DNA of 64,000 bases from Blastocatellia bacterium (GCA_026985075.1 JALSQX010000053.1:218773-282772); one strand, 5' to 3'. Counted from the stretch's first letter, positions 38,201 to 47,313 are shown. Notes: generated by a model not told the origin, from the letters alone. Made by a program: numbers and translations.

Positions 38201-39920
38201 TGTGTTCGAGATCCAGATGCTGAATGATGGCTCGATCGATCTCTCGTAACGTTTGCAACCGCACGAGCCGCTCGCGCGCCCGTCGATAGCCCCGGGCATG
38301 GTCGATGGCCAATGCCAGTTGAGCTCTGGTGTGCTGGAGCATGGCCACCCGATGTTCCTCGAGCGCCTCGTAGCGCCGACTTCCCAGAATGAGACTCCCC
38401 AGCCATTCGGGCTCCCCGCCCTCCTCCCGGGGAAGGTGCAAAGGGACGCACGCCCAGGCCTGAATACCTTCGCGCTTGACCACTTCCGGTGTGACCCCTT
38501 GTTCGCTCAATCGCTCGTGAACGACGACTGGTTCCAGAAGTTCCTCCGGCAGCGCATCAAGGGGAAAACTGCGCACCGCCGCCAGGAAGTTATCCGAGAG
38601 GCCTCGCCAACAGGCCAATACGACATCCTGACCGCGTACCAGATAGATGCCGCCGAATTCCACGTTCAAAAACGACATCACCTCGTCCAGAATGCGATGA
38701 AGGCGCTCATCCAGATCCCAGGTGTTGAGAATCGCGCCGAGGATGCGCGCTCGGACGGCTAATTCCCCTTGCTGGCGATGAATCTCTGCCATCTTCTCCT
38801 TCACCTCGGTGATATCGCGCGCGCCCGTGTACATGTAGGGCACTCCGGCGATGATGATCCGCCGATTATGAAACTGGACGTCGACCTTTCGTCCATCTTT
38901 CCGTCGCATTCTGGCTTCGCTCACGATATCTTCACCGGCCATGATGCGCTGATGAAACTGCCGATACGCGGAGAGATCCTCAGGATCATGGAGGTCGGGG
39001 ATGCGCATGGAGAGCAACTCCTCTCGGGAGTATCCGGTCAACTCGCACGCGGCGCGATTGACGGCGATGAATCGGCCCTGGGCATCGCTGATGAATATGG
39101 CTTGAAGCGATCCCTCGAAGATCGTCTCGTACCACTGGAGAGCTTGTTGCAATTCTTCTTTCGTCCGCGTCCGCTCGGTCAGGATGCCGAGGACCAATCG
39201 CACCGAGCCCCGCATCTGTAAGGACGGATTGAACGTCACTGGAACGGTACGTCCATCCTTGGCCGTCAAGGCGATGTCCCGCAAATCGGCGAACCGCGTC
39301 GCTCTCAACTCCTGGAGTGCGGCCTCGGCCGCCGCTCGAGTGGGCGTCGCCACGAGCTCGAGGAAGGTCTTCCTGGTGAGCTCGGTCTTCTCATAGCCTA
39401 ACACCCGTTCGGCCACCGGATTGGCGTCGAGAATCGTTCCACTCTCCAGATCGAAGAGGAGCACGAGATCGGTCGTCTGGCTCATGTACGACTGGAGATG
39501 CTCGCCCGCTCGCGTCATGAGGTGCTCGGACTGACCGATGAGCTTCACATCGAAGTCCAACAGGCATTGATCGATGGCCTGGGAGACGGCCTCTTTCCAG
39601 GCCGTCGCATCGCCTTCGGGATGCTCCTCGATCAGGGCAGCAATGGAGCGTCTCAGGCCGATGAGCAAACAGATGACGTCTCCCGCTCGACCGGAAGCGA
39701 ACGTCTCTCGGGCCAGTTCGTTCAAGGCGACGTCTTCCTCCTCTACAGGGACTCGCAATCGAGCGCGCACGATATCCCACACCCTGGTCGCCAGCGGCCA
39801 GAGCGCTTCGGGCGATCTCGTCTCGGCGAGGGCGACCAAAGTCGCCGCCGCGCGATCGACCATATCGGTGAGAAGACGCTCTCTGTGACGCTCAACAAAT
39901 TCGCTCAACGATTCATTCAT
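35292..39920 (-). CDS. Giant hybrid histidine kinase: three PAS, four GAF, kinase, receiver
   Basis: This is a 1542-residue cytosolic protein. Residues 1-148 are helical, resembling an RsbR-type N-terminal sensor. PAS domains lie at about 150-257 and 258-380 ([27 protein letters not shown]). Four GAF domains lie at about 385-550, 555-725, 730-895 and 900-1060, and a third PAS at about 1065-1180. HisKA with H1182 (GIAHDFNN) and HATPase_c ([25 protein letters not shown]) follow. The C-terminal receiver has D1474 ([14 protein letters not shown]) and lysine in WIQKPV. Start ATG 39,918-39,920 is preceded by GGGAGGGGAGGGG. It is a paralogue of the kinase at 25,749-30,767, sharing two GAF types and the kinase core. 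The signal is unknown. Confidence 0.92.
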   Translation of the reverse strand: MNESLSEFVERHRERLLTDMVDRAAATLVALAETRSPEALWPLATRVWDIVRARLRVPVEEEDVALNELARETFASGRAGDVICLLIGLRRSIAALIEEHPEGDATAWKEAVSQAIDQCLLDFDVKLIGQSEHLMTRAGEHLQSYMSQTTDLVLLFDLESGTILDANPVAERVLGYEKTELTRKTFLELVATPTRAAAEAALQELRATRFADLRDIALTAKDGRTVPVTFNPSLQMRGSVRLVLGILTERTRTKEELQQALQWYETIFEGSLQAIFISDAQGRFIAVNRAACELTGYSREELLSMRIPDLHDPEDLSAYRQFHQRIMAGEDIVSEARMRRKDGRKVDVQFHNRRIIIAGVPYMYTGARDITEVKEKMAEIHRQQGELAVRARILGAILNTWDLDERLHRILDEVMSFLNVEFGGIYLVRGQDVVLACWRGLSDNFLAAVRSFPLDALPEELLEPVVVHERLSEQGVTPEVVKREGIQAWACVPLHLPREEGGEPEWLGSLILGSRRYEALEEHRVAMLQHTRAQLALAIDHARGYRRARERLVRLQTLREIDRAIIQHLDLEHILRITLERVPRELGAEAVAISLLDEESMRPSVFIMRLPNGTLIEEEAFTLAESLLHWFVERREPVIIYDVSQDPRVQTHHRLIRRNRLASYLGVPLVVHDETIGLLHILTTQPRVFADEDIEFFRTLAGQAAIAIANARAFAEAIERAKAVETVLEAQPEIALRPPEHAGALLLETLERCTGVTSLLYFHHDEKTRTLTLAEARGIPPELLAEMRSQWRFALGERRGLIGWVAEQRQPFYVPETHNQPDWLTIIPRVRSAYLLPLKFGARVFGVVALLTEEVQGFPKARRALADVFADYVGATLESARLLHALQTRATQLETLNAIIATAAGATDLQQLLETSLDRMLQVLEVDQGAIWVAGHRVMRGLSAEVGGACLNAAVEAGVEIPECIAIEDWQAERVPPPYLQLAPLMKRFGIRASLTVPIQAEGHRIGGLSVASPHPRAWTTEEIALIDSIGQQLGEAAERLRLLTRTQRQAEQMQQVLNTVPAGMVLLDDERRILQANPAAEEFLDVLAGARVGMVLSHLVGRPIEEFLEPPPEGRFYHEISVQKPQPRVFELEARPMTAGARLAGWVLFIREVTAEREVQKRVETQERLAAIGQLAAGIAHDFNNLLTGIIGFAELIQMRDDVPDVVRGHLIRITKQGQRASQLIRQILDFSRQSVSQPRPLDLVPFLKETTKFLERTIPEHVRLTLEIGAGEHVVNADPTQMQQVITNLAVNARDAMPEGGELTVRLTTLAVEPDQPPPCAGMHPGRWVALSVSDTGMGIPHHVRERIFEPFFTTKKPGQGTGLGLAQVYGIVAQHGGFIDVSSQVGRGTTFTIYLPALLAEAEVDEESRVEGVPHGRGETILLVEDEPEVREAIQAILTHLGYRVLPAVNGREALNVYERRHADIDLVITDLVMPEMDGVALIKALRARDPRVKIIVMSGYPLKAERERGTLEGIVEWIQKPVALPQLAAVMRRLIGSE

Positions 39921-40448
39921 AGACCCCTCCCCTCCCGATCATCATCGATATCGACGAGGTATCGATCTCGCCGATTCACGTTGATCGGCATTCACCGACC
40001 TCAGGACTCGCTCATGGACGGCGCATCCACGAGGATGCCCGAACCTCAGCGGCTCGCCGCTCAGGTCCTCACTGGCCGATGATGACGGTGATGAACCCCT
40101 CATGACGTGCTCATCTCAGGAGAATCGCTCATCAGCGCGATGCCTACTACAAATGTAAGAAATACACACGGCCAGCTTGTACCCCACGCTCTACTTTGAG
40201 GACTCGCTCACCAACGAGCGCCCACCACGAACGATGAACGTCGTCGCCTCGCCCTCGCTCCATGCATGGTGCAGAGCGATGGCCAGGAATCGTCCCCCGC
40301 CCCCTCTCTTTCCAGCAGAGTGACGGTGAGGAAAACCTCTCACGCTGTCGGCTGTTATTCCCTCTTCCATCTGATGGCCTTCTCAGGAAACATCACGCCA
40401 TAGGCATAGCCCGGACGGGAGTGTTCGCTTCCGACACCCGTCAGCGAC
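39921..40448. other. Intergenic region upstream of the PAS/GAF kinase
   Basis: About 530 bases hold no gene I can support. Near the kinase start are overlapping ATCGAT-rich palindromic sequences (about 39,940-39,970). No clear promoter pair, hairpin repeat or RNA was recognised. Confidence 0.4.
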
Positions 40449-40790
40449 TCACTCGGGTGACTCATTCTTGGTCGTCGAAGCGGTGACCCACTCCAGGTAG
40501 GATTGTGATCCGACTTCGATGGGGAGAGCGATGATTTCAGGAACTTCGTAGCTGTGCAATTCCTTGACAGTCCGTTCCAACTCGGCATAACACCGGGCTT
40601 CCGTCTTGACGATCAATAAGACTTCAGGCTCACGACACAATTCTCCTTTCCAACGATAAATGGAAATGACCCGAGGGACGATATTGACGCAGGCGGCCAA
40701 CCGACGTTCCACGAGTTCTCGGGCGATCGCTTCGCCCTCATCGATTCCATTGGCTGTGATGAGAACGACTCGATAGGCGTCCATCGTCAT
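40449..40790 (-). CDS. cutA: CutA1-like divalent cation tolerance protein
   Basis: This is a 113-residue protein. The sequence follows the CutA1 pattern: VVLITANGIDEGEAIARELVERRLAACVNIVPRVISIYRWKGELCREPEVLLIVKTEARCYAELERTVKELHSYEVPEIIALPI...YLEWV. CutA forms very stable trimers and has been linked to copper tolerance, though its molecular role is unsettled. The ATG one codon pair further in (third residue) is an alternative start. It is the third gene of the GT2-bshB1-cutA operon, 22 bases after the bshB1-like gene. Confidence 0.92.
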   Translation of the reverse strand: MTMDAYRVVLITANGIDEGEAIARELVERRLAACVNIVPRVISIYRWKGELCREPEVLLIVKTEARCYAELERTVKELHSYEVPEIIALPIEVGSQSYLEWVTASTTKNESPE

Positions 40791-40812
40791 GGCTCATTAT
40801 ACTCCTCTAACG

Positions 40813-41571
40813 TCAACTATACAAACTCATCGGGCGGGTGAGCAGAGCGACGGGATCGTCCACGTTCAGCGCCTGCCGAACATAAAATGCCTCGCCATGC
40901 TCAACGTCGATCAATGCTCCGTAGTAACGCTGCCGCGCTTCAACGCGTCGGAGAAAGCTCTCGGTGCTGATGAGCGTCTCCGGTTCGGGACTCCCTGGAT
41001 TGTGAAGTTGCGAGGCATACGATTGAATCACGGCCAGTTTCTCCTCGGCGAAAGCGCTGATATCGACGATGAAGCTGGGCACGAGCTTGTGAGGGAGCAA
41101 AAAGTAGGCGACGACGTGGGGGCGATGCCGGCCCAATCCAGCTTGCGCATCGAATTTGATGAGCCCGGCCAGATGAGCCGCCTCGGTGACGATGCGGCTG
41201 GTGTGCGCGTGATCGGGATGGGGATCGTCCCAGTAGTGGGTGAAGATCACCCGGGGGCGATGACGACGAATCGCCCGAACGACGGCAGTACGGGCGGCAT
41301 CGCTCAGGAGAATGTGACCGTCGGGCAGTTCCAGATTCTCGCGCACGATGACTTTCAATCGCCGGGCGGCTTCGGCGGCTTCGCGCGCTCGAATTTCGGG
41401 CGTCCCGCGCGTGCCCAATTCTCCTCGGGACATATCGACGATGCCCGTTCGATAGCCTTTGGCCGCCAGCTTCAACAGTGTGCCGCCCACGCAGAGCTCG
41501 ACGTCATCGGGATGAGCGCCAATGGCTAAGACGTCCAGAGGAGCTTCGTTCATCGCTGACTTCTCGGTCAT
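40813..41571 (-). CDS. bshB1: Bacillithiol biosynthesis deacetylase BshB1-like (PIG-L family)
   Basis: This is a 252-residue protein. H20-P-D-D23 in [46 protein letters not shown] and H118-P-D-H-A-H123 are the zinc ligands and catalytic Asp of LmbE/PIG-L deacetylases. The opening stretch is the characteristic wording of BshB1, which removes acetyl from GlcNAc-malate in bacillithiol synthesis. The start is ATG 41,569-41,571, overlapping the GT2 stop as TGATG, so the two are translationally coupled. bshA and bshC are not in the window, so bacillithiol production is inferred only. Confidence 0.87.
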   Translation of the reverse strand: MTEKSAMNEAPLDVLAIGAHPDDVELCVGGTLLKLAAKGYRTGIVDMSRGELGTRGTPEIRAREAAEAARRLKVIVRENLELPDGHILLSDAARTAVVRAIRRHRPRVIFTHYWDDPHPDHAHTSRIVTEAAHLAGLIKFDAQAGLGRHRPHVVAYFLLPHKLVPSFIVDISAFAEEKLAVIQSYASQLHNPGSPEPETLISTESFLRRVEARQRYYGALIDVEHGEAFYVRQALNVDDPVALLTRPMSLYS

Positions 41572-42572
41572 CACGAATGATTCCATGAGGTGATCGCGCG
41601 TTCATCAGCGACCGGCTGATCGGAGAAATTGAGCCGGGTCTTCACGATGTAAATCGGCTTATTCTGCGATTCGTGATACGTGCGCACCAGAATCTCGGCG
41701 ATGAGTCCGAGCAGGAAGAGCTGAATGCCCAACACGAACATGATCATCGCCAGCATGGTCAGCGGCGTCCGTATGAAACTGGTGCCTAATACCAGCTTCT
41801 GATAGATGGCTCCCACGCTGGCCAGGAAGGCCACGCCAAAGGCCAGCATCCCGGCCGTACCGAAGATATAGAGCGGTTTGGTCATGTAACTCATCATGAA
41901 CTTGATGGTGATCAAATCATAGATGACTTTGATCGTTCGCTTCAATCCGTACTTGGACTGGCCGGCGTGGCGTCGATGATGCTGCACCGGGAGTTCCACC
42001 ACGCGCCCCCCCATCCACGACGCGTAGATGGGGATGAAGCGATGCATCTCACCGTACAGGCGCACCGTCTTGAGCACATCCCGGCGATAGGCCTTGAGGG
42101 TGCAGCCATAATCGTGGAGCTTGACGCCGCTGATGAGCGAGATGAGCTTATTGGCGATTATTGAAGGCAAGCGACGAGTCAACCACTTATCTTTTCGCTG
42201 TTGACGCCAACCGCTCACCACGTCATATCCCTGCTCCAGTTTTTCGATCAATCGGGGGATATCGGCCGGGTCATTCTGCAGATCGGCATCCAAGGAAACC
42301 AGCACGTCTCCTCGGGCGGCATCGATGCCCGCCGCCATGGCCGCCGTCTGTCCATAGTTGCGACTCAATTGCAGAACCTTCACGCGGGGATCTCGCTCGG
42401 CGAGTTGCCGCATGATGTGAAAACTCCCATCGGTGCTCCCATCGTCGATCAAGATGATTTCATAGCTCACGGCCAACTGCTCGAGCGCTTGACACAACTT
42501 TTCGTAAAGGGGTTGCAGATTCTCCTCTTCGTTGAACACGGGAATGAAGACCGAGACATACGGACGTTCCAT
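41571..42572 (-). CDS. GT2-family glycosyltransferase with two C-terminal membrane helices (GtrB/ArnC-like)
   Basis: This is a 333-residue protein. The catalytic domain has [26 protein letters not shown], and the DxD-type [45 protein letters not shown] leads into two helices ([24 protein letters not shown] and [22 protein letters not shown]). This is the layout of polyprenyl-phosphate glycosyltransferases such as dolichyl-phosphate-mannose synthase homologues, GtrB and ArnC. It moves a sugar onto a lipid carrier at the inner membrane. It is first in a coupled operon with bshB1 and cutA. The promoter lies almost on the start codon. Confidence 0.9.
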   Translation of the reverse strand: MERPYVSVFIPVFNEEENLQPLYEKLCQALEQLAVSYEIILIDDGSTDGSFHIMRQLAERDPRVKVLQLSRNYGQTAAMAAGIDAARGDVLVSLDADLQNDPADIPRLIEKLEQGYDVVSGWRQQRKDKWLTRRLPSIIANKLISLISGVKLHDYGCTLKAYRRDVLKTVRLYGEMHRFIPIYASWMGGRVVELPVQHHRRHAGQSKYGLKRTIKVIYDLITIKFMMSYMTKPLYIFGTAGMLAFGVAFLASVGAIYQKLVLGTSFIRTPLTMLAMIMFVLGIQLFLLGLIAEILVRTYHESQNKPIYIVKTRLNFSDQPVADERAITSWNHS

Positions 42573-42584
42573 AACGCTGAAGCC

Positions 42585-42612
42585 GTTATAGTACCACAGG
42601 TCTTCAACTCAA
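42585..42612 (-). promoter_or_regulatory. Promoter of GT2-bshB1-cutA
   Basis: On the minus strand TTGAGT (42,607-42,612), 16 bases and TATAAC (42,585-42,590). Transcription would begin only about six bases before the ATG, implying a leaderless or near-leaderless message. Confidence 0.55.
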
Positions 42613-42689
42613 TCAAAGACGAGATGGACGGCGCCGATCGGCGCCGAATCGATCATCGCCCTGCTCGCCCAAACAGATATATTACCGCG

Positions 42690-42985
42690 CTCGTCTCCGG
42701 AGTCCCTGGCGCTCCTCACTTCGCAACTCCCACCTGACCCCTCCCCGCGGGCCAGCCGCGGGGCCTCCCGAAGGTGGAAAAGCCCCCAAACTCGCTGCTC
42801 ACCTGACCCCTCCCCGCGGGCCAGCCGCGGGGCCTCCAGGGTGGGGTGGAACCTCTCCGCTCAGGCCCCGGAACTCGCCTCCGGGGTCCTTGACGCTTGT
42901 CAGCTACCTGACCGTCGCTCACCTCCTCCTCTGAAAGCCCCGGAGCTCGCCTCCGGGGTCCCTGACGCTCCTCGCTATGAGACTC
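42690..42985 (+). repeat. Composite hairpin repeat block 4
   Basis: Two nearly identical type-A hairpins (CCCCGCGGGCCAGCCGCGGGG near 42,744 and 42,809) and two type-B hairpins (GCCCCGGAACTCGCCTCCGGGG near 42,863, GCCCCGGAGCTCGCCTCCGGGG near 42,937). The tail CGCTCCTCGCTATGAG at about 42,965-42,981 recurs in blocks 1 and 3. It lies between divergent genes. Confidence 0.8.
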
Positions 42986-43058
42986 GGTGAGACGAGGACT
43001 CTCTCGACGACGACCCGTCCAAGCACGCGCCCTCCAGTCAGCGCATCAGGACACCATA

Positions 43059-43088
43059 TTGACGACGAGCATGCTTCGTCCGTAAAAT
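43059..43088 (+). promoter_or_regulatory. Sigma-70 promoter of the selenoprotein gene
   Basis: TTGACG (43,059-43,064), an 18-base spacer and TAAAAT (43,083-43,088), each one base off consensus. The predicted start of transcription is near 43,095, about 44 bases before ATG 43,139, which also has an AAGGAGGGG ribosome site at 43,128-43,135. Confidence 0.7.
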
Positions 43089-43138
43089 TCTCTTCTCCAT
43101 GATGGATCACGCTGGCCATATCTGTTGAAGGAGGGGTG

Positions 43139-43885
43139 ATGAAACCACGGCTTTTCTATCGCCCGGGCTGAACGTCCTGCGCCAAAACGAAAGAGTTACT
43201 TTCGTCATGGAACATCGACTACGAAGCGATCAACGTGGAGGCCGATGAGCGTGCGCGCGAAGAGCTTCGACGACTGGGAGTCGCTCTGGCCCCAGCCGTG
43301 GTCATCGGCCATCGAGTCGTTCAAGGCTGGCAACCGGAGATGCTGGCCGACCTGTTGGGCATCTCTTACCACGATGAGCCACGACTCAGTCCAGAGACGC
43401 TGATCGCGCGATTGGATCGCATCCTCATCGCCGCCGAGCGAGCTATCGGCCAGATTCCCGATGCGCAACTGGACACGAAACCGCCGGAAGGCAATCGAAC
43501 GGTTCGCCATCTGGCGCACCACCTCTTCCGACTGGTCGCCGCTTTTGTGGACAGCATCCGAGAGAATGCCTTCCCCGAAGACTGGCTGCTGGAAGAAGCG
43601 CCGCCACAGATGCACACGACGGCGCAACTGGTGGCGTATGGAGCCGAGGTTCGCCGGCAACTGGCCGAGTGGGTGGACACCGCTCCCGCCGACGCCTACG
43701 AGCGAACCGTGATGACCTATTACGGCGAGCAGTCGGGCCATGCCCTGCTGGAACGCACCACCTGGCACGCCGCTCAGCACCTGCGTCAACTGTATGCGCT
43801 GATGGAGAGGATGGGTATCCGCCCCGAGCACCTCCTCGACCCGGCCGACCTGGAAGGACTCCCCCTCCCTCGCTCCATCTGGTAG
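43139..43885 (+). CDS. Selenocysteine-containing glutaredoxin-DinB fusion (in-frame TGA at codon 11)
   Basis: Translation from ATG 43,139 (AAGGAGGGG site) reads MKPRLFYRPG, then TGA at 43,169-43,171, then TSCAKTKELLSSWNIDYEAIN and a long open frame to TAG 43,885: 248 residues if TGA is read as Sec. Residues 1-75 follow the glutaredoxin pattern: F-Y-R-P-G, U11-T-S-C14 in place of CxxC, YEAINVEADERAREEL, LAPAVVIGHRVVQGW and LADLLG. Residues about 85-240 are DinB-like, helical with TVRHLAHHLFRLVAAFVD and ERTTWHAAQHLRQLYALMERMG histidines. A hairpin of bacterial SECIS geometry follows the TGA. Without readthrough an open frame from GTG 43,235 would lack the redox centre and any ribosome site. Selenocysteine genes themselves are not in the window. 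Alternative: a nonsense mutation of Cys. Confidence 0.83.
43169..43210 (+). promoter_or_regulatory. UGA codon and candidate bacterial SECIS hairpin
   Basis: After UGA (43,169-43,171) come 16 bases, then stem ACGAAAG (43,187-43,193), loop AGTTA (43,194-43,198) and CTTTCGT (43,199-43,205), seven perfect pairs. After a 2x2 internal loop, CCA (43,182-43,184) pairs with TGG (43,208-43,210). The loop starts 22 bases after UGA and has G as its second base, meeting the published constraints for bacterial SECIS elements bound by SelB. Confidence 0.75.
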
Positions 43886-44000
43886 CTCCATGCGCCTCGC
43901 ATTATGAATGGGACGCGCGCCGCCAGGAAGTGGTCTTCCCCCGAACCAGCTCACAATGTCCTCATCCGGCTCATCCGCGGGCTCCGATGCTCTGGCCAGG

Positions 44001-45326
44001 TCAGGGAGCGACGAAGACGGCGGCGAAGAATCCATCCATGCCATGGCGGTGCGGAAAGGTTTGAAGAAACCCTCGATCACTCAACAAGGTGGCCTCAAGG
44101 GCAGGTCGTCGAACGGTAAACGAGGGCATTTCGGCGAGGAATCGCTCGACGACGGCCTCATTCTCCTCCCACTCCAGCGAGCAGGTCGAATAGATGAGGA
44201 ATCCCCCGGAGGCGACCAGCGGCGCGGCAGACCGCAACAAGCGCAGTTGCACATTGGCCAGCGCTCGAAGGTCGTCCGGCCGCAATCGCCATTTGATTTC
44301 CGGATGTCGCCGCAACGTCCCCGTGCCCGAGCATGGGGCATCCACCAAGACGCGATCAAATCGCACTTCAGGAAGAAAGGGCAACGGCTTGGTACCATCC
44401 AACGCCACCGGGTACACGATGGTCGCGCCTAATCGTTGACACGTCCGCTGGAGCAGTCGCAACCGATGCAGGTGAACGTCTCCGGCCACGATGCGTCCGC
44501 GATTGTCCATCTCCATAGCCAGGTGCGACGATTTCCCTCCCGGCGCGGCGCACACGTCGAGAACCAAGGCTCCGGGTCGAGGCTCCACAATACGGACGAC
44601 GAGCTGTGAAGCCTCGTCCTGAAGGTAAACCCATCCCCGGCGAACCACCATCGAGGCGTTCGATAACACCCCTTGCTTGACCAGATAGGCGCCGGGGACG
44701 AACGCCGATGGCTCGATGACGATGCCATCGCGCTCCAGTGCGGCCCGCACGGCTTCCGCCGAGCAGCGCCATGGATTCGTGCGAAACGCCGTTCGCGGAG
44801 GCGTATTGTTGGCTCCCATCAGAGCGATGGTCTCCTCCCGGCCAAACCGGGCGATCCATTTTTCGACCAACCAGCGCGGATGAGAGAACCGGATACTCAA
44901 TCGCTCCCCTTCATCAGCGATGCCCTGGCCGGGAACGTCCTTCTTGCGGCGACAGGCCCGGCGCAATACAGCATTGACCAGTGAGGCCGCCCATTTGGCC
45001 CCGTGCGCCTTCACCAACTCCACCGACTCGTTGACCGCCGCCCACTCGGGGATGCGCTCCAGGAACCGAATCTGATAGAGCCCGAGGCGGAGGGCGATGA
45101 TCACCGGCAGCTCCAGTTTATCCAGCCGTCGTCGCGCATACCGTTCGATGAAATAATCCAGTTGAAGCCGCCAGCGCAACACGCCGAGTACCAACTCGTA
45201 GGTCAATCGGCGATCTTCGAGCGAGAGCCTATCCAGTCGCCGAGAGGTGAGCAGATAGGTAGCGTAGGCGCCGCTCGTCTCCACGCGATGAAGGATACGA
45301 AAGGCTTCGCGACGTGCTGGACTCAT
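44001..45326 (-). CDS. rsmB: 16S rRNA (cytosine-967-C5)-methyltransferase RsmB
   Basis: This is a 441-residue protein from ATG 45,324-45,326. The frame is open 33 codons upstream from a GTG, but that part is not family-like. The N-terminal NusB-like domain is MSPARREAFRILHRVETSGAYATYLL...YELVLGVLRWRLQLDYFIERY...WAAVNESVELVKAHGAKWAASLVNAVLRR. The SAM site is ALVLDVCAAPGGKSSHLAMEM. The two catalytic cysteines are in VDAPCSGTGTLRRHPEIKWR and YSTCSLEWEENEAVVERFL. It methylates C967 of 16S rRNA. It is the third gene of the def-fmt-rsmB operon, a common arrangement. Confidence 0.93.
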   Translation of the reverse strand: MSPARREAFRILHRVETSGAYATYLLTSRRLDRLSLEDRRLTYELVLGVLRWRLQLDYFIERYARRRLDKLELPVIIALRLGLYQIRFLERIPEWAAVNESVELVKAHGAKWAASLVNAVLRRACRRKKDVPGQGIADEGERLSIRFSHPRWLVEKWIARFGREETIALMGANNTPPRTAFRTNPWRCSAEAVRAALERDGIVIEPSAFVPGAYLVKQGVLSNASMVVRRGWVYLQDEASQLVVRIVEPRPGALVLDVCAAPGGKSSHLAMEMDNRGRIVAGDVHLHRLRLLQRTCQRLGATIVYPVALDGTKPLPFLPEVRFDRVLVDAPCSGTGTLRRHPEIKWRLRPDDLRALANVQLRLLRSAAPLVASGGFLIYSTCSLEWEENEAVVERFLAEMPSFTVRRPALEATLLSDRGFLQTFPHRHGMDGFFAAVFVAP

Positions 45327-45455
45327 GATGTCAGGCTCGCCGAGAAGGCGCTTTGCTCCAGAGGCGCTCGCTGGCGCGTTCTTTGGCGTCGGGGAGCATC
45401 CGCCGAAAGCCTCCTCTGCGGCCACTCCTGGTTTGAAGGCCCAGAGAGTTCCGCG

Positions 45456-46406
45456 TCACGATTCACCGTCTCCCAACCGCAGCCCCACTTCCAATCGCGT
45501 CCCGTTCAAAAAATCGCGCGCGCTCAGGCGGCGTTTCCCTTCCAATTGCAATTCCTCTACGCGCAATCGCGTGCGTTCTCCGCAGGTGACGACGAGAGCG
45601 TCTTTGGCGAGCTCGCTGATCGTTCCGGGGAGTGCCGCTCCGTCGGCGTGAGGAGGTAACGGATGCGCTCGCCAGAGGATGAGGCGCGCGCCCTGCAATG
45701 TCGTCCACGCCCCGGGCCAGGGTTGAAATCCACGAATGCGATTGGAGATCTCGACGGCTCGAAGAGACCAGTCAATGCAGCCATCCTCCCGCGTGAGTCG
45801 GGGCGCATAACTGGCCTGCGTCTCATCCTGCGGCTGTGGCGTGAGTTCGCCGCGCTCCCATCGCTCCAACGTCTCGATCAACAGCTCGGCGCCCAGTCGC
45901 GCCAGTCGTTCGGCCAATTCGGGAGCCGTTTCCTCAGCACCGATCCAGCAGCGTCGTTGAAGAAGGATGGGCCCGGTGTCCAGCCCCTCATCCATCAACA
46001 TGGTGGTGACGCCGGTTTCCGTCTCGCCACGAGCAATCGCCCAATTGACCGGGGCCGCCCCTCGATATTTGGGGAGCAAAGAGAAGTGCACGTTGATGCA
46101 TCCTCGCCGGGGAATGCGCAATAACCAGGGAGGGAGAATCTTCCCATAAGCGACGACGACGACGGTGTCGGGAGCGACCGTTTCGAACAGGGCGCGCACC
46201 TCATCGGTATTGATCTTTTCCGGCTGAATCACGCGCAGGCCGTGTTGAGCAGCGGCGCGCTTGACGGGAGGAGGCGTCCACTTTCGCCCCCGCCCTACAG
46301 GGCGATCCGGTTGGGTGATGACGGCTTCAATCCGATGGTCCGCCTGAAGAAGTCGTTCTAACGTGGGTACGGCCGTCTCCGGCGTGCCCATGAAGATGAT
46401 GCGCAT
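45456..46406 (-). CDS. fmt: Methionyl-tRNA formyltransferase
   Basis: This is a 316-residue protein of normal length. MRIIFMGTPETAVPTLERLL opens the formyl-transferase fold. The folate-site signature is INVHFSLLPKYRGAAPVNWAIARGETETGVTTMLMDEGLDTGPIL, with Asn, His and Asp of the catalytic triad (N in INVH, H, and D in LDTG). The C-terminal OB-like domain has TQASYAPRLTREDGCIDWSLRAVEISNRIRGFQPWPGAWTTLQGARL. It formylates Met-tRNAfMet for initiation. It stands 21 bases after def on the same strand and 129 bases before rsmB. Confidence 0.96.
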   Translation of the reverse strand: MRIIFMGTPETAVPTLERLLQADHRIEAVITQPDRPVGRGRKWTPPPVKRAAAQHGLRVIQPEKINTDEVRALFETVAPDTVVVVAYGKILPPWLLRIPRRGCINVHFSLLPKYRGAAPVNWAIARGETETGVTTMLMDEGLDTGPILLQRRCWIGAEETAPELAERLARLGAELLIETLERWERGELTPQPQDETQASYAPRLTREDGCIDWSLRAVEISNRIRGFQPWPGAWTTLQGARLILWRAHPLPPHADGAALPGTISELAKDALVVTCGERTRLRVEELQLEGKRRLSARDFLNGTRLEVGLRLGDGES

Positions 46407-46427
46407 GATCGAGCCATGGAGGAGATT

Positions 46428-46937
46428 TCACCACTGCCCGGCTTTGACGAGCTTGCGGATTTTGCGTTGCGCGAAATCCCTTTTGATGGGGCTCACGCGA
46501 TTGAGCATCAACTGACCATCCAGATGATCGATCTCATGAGCGACGCATCGCGCCGCCAGATCGGTCACTTCCACGGTGAATTCACGGCCCTCCATATCGA
46601 GCGCCGCGGCGACGATGCGCTGGGGCCGGGCCACCTTGAGATAAATACCCGGCAGACTCAGACATCCTTCCTCACCCACAACCTCACCCTCAGTGGTGAT
46701 GATACGAGGATTAATGAAGACATAGCGATCCTCGGGGTCCTTTCCTCCACTGCAATCCATGATGAACAGGCGCTTCAGGACGCCCACCTGAGTGGCGGCC
46801 AATCCGATCCCTTGAGCCGCATACATCGTCTCGAACATATTCTCCACCAATTCCTTCAACTGCCCATTGATGTCGGCCACGGGATCGGCCTTCTGCTCGA
46901 GCCGAGGATCACCATACTTGAGAATATCCAGGATCAT
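46428..46937 (-). CDS. def: Peptide deformylase
   Basis: This is a 169-residue protein. The three family motifs are present: GIGLAATQVG (residues 43-52), E90-G-C92-L-S and H134-E-I-D-H138, where Cys92 and the two His bind the metal and Glu135 is catalytic. It removes the formyl group from nascent proteins, working with the neighbouring fmt gene product. It is first in the def-fmt-rsmB operon. The start ATG lies only a couple of bases after the predicted transcription start, with no ribosome site, so the message is probably leaderless. Confidence 0.96.
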   Translation of the reverse strand: MILDILKYGDPRLEQKADPVADINGQLKELVENMFETMYAAQGIGLAATQVGVLKRLFIMDCSGGKDPEDRYVFINPRIITTEGEVVGEEGCLSLPGIYLKVARPQRIVAAALDMEGREFTVEVTDLAARCVAHEIDHLDGQLMLNRVSPIKRDFAQRKIRKLVKAGQW

Positions 46938-46945
46938 GAGATCAA

Positions 46946-46975
46946 TTTGTAGCCCATGCTCGCGCGCGCTGTCAA
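46946..46975 (-). promoter_or_regulatory. Promoter of def-fmt-rsmB
   Basis: On the minus strand TTGACA (46,970-46,975, perfect), 18 bases and TACAAA (46,946-46,951). Initiation near 46,939 almost coincides with the def ATG at 46,937. Confidence 0.6.
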
Positions 46976-47184
46976 GACGCTGTCAGGGAACGGGAGCCTT
47001 GACGAGCACCCATCGCGTCCCTCCAGGAGATCCACTCCCCTCGGGCCAATGAAGAGGGCGGGAGAACGGGGCCTCATTCTCTCCCGTCGGGGTCCAGCCC
47101 AGTATCGCGATCGATGAAAAGGTGAGGAAAATTCCAATTCTTCGCCGTCAATGGTCACTTTATGACGCTGCGATGGGGCGTTAT

Positions 47185-47220
47185 TTCCGAAAATTTGGAA
47201 TCTTTTCCGAAAATTTGGAA
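47185..47220 (+). promoter_or_regulatory. Tandem dyads upstream of the first TonB gene (putative enhancer site)
   Basis: TTCCGAAAATTTGGAA occurs twice, at 47,185-47,200 and 47,205-47,220, with exactly 20-base spacing. It lies about 138 to 104 bases before the predicted sigma-54 transcription start. A related pair stands at the same distance before the second TonB gene. Confidence 0.7.
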
Positions 47221-47297
47221 ATCGAGGAACTCCCCTGATGCCCGGCCATCTCATACAACCGATTGATCCGGCGCATCTTACCGGGAAGCCCGGTCAA

Positions 47298-47313
47298 TGG
47301 CATGGAATTTGCA
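47298..47313 (+). promoter_or_regulatory. Sigma-54 promoter of the first TonB-dependent gene
   Basis: TGGCATGGAATTTGCA has GG (47,299-47,300) and GC (47,311-47,312) separated by exactly ten bases, the invariant spacing of RpoN promoters. Transcription would start near 47,324, about 43 bases before the ATG. Confidence 0.78.

Noticed and set aside
43235-43885. Glutaredoxin/DinB gene starting at GTG 43,235
   Set aside because: Homology, ribosome site and promoter all place the start at 43,139 across the TGA. The GTG start has no ribosome site and cuts the glutaredoxin fold.
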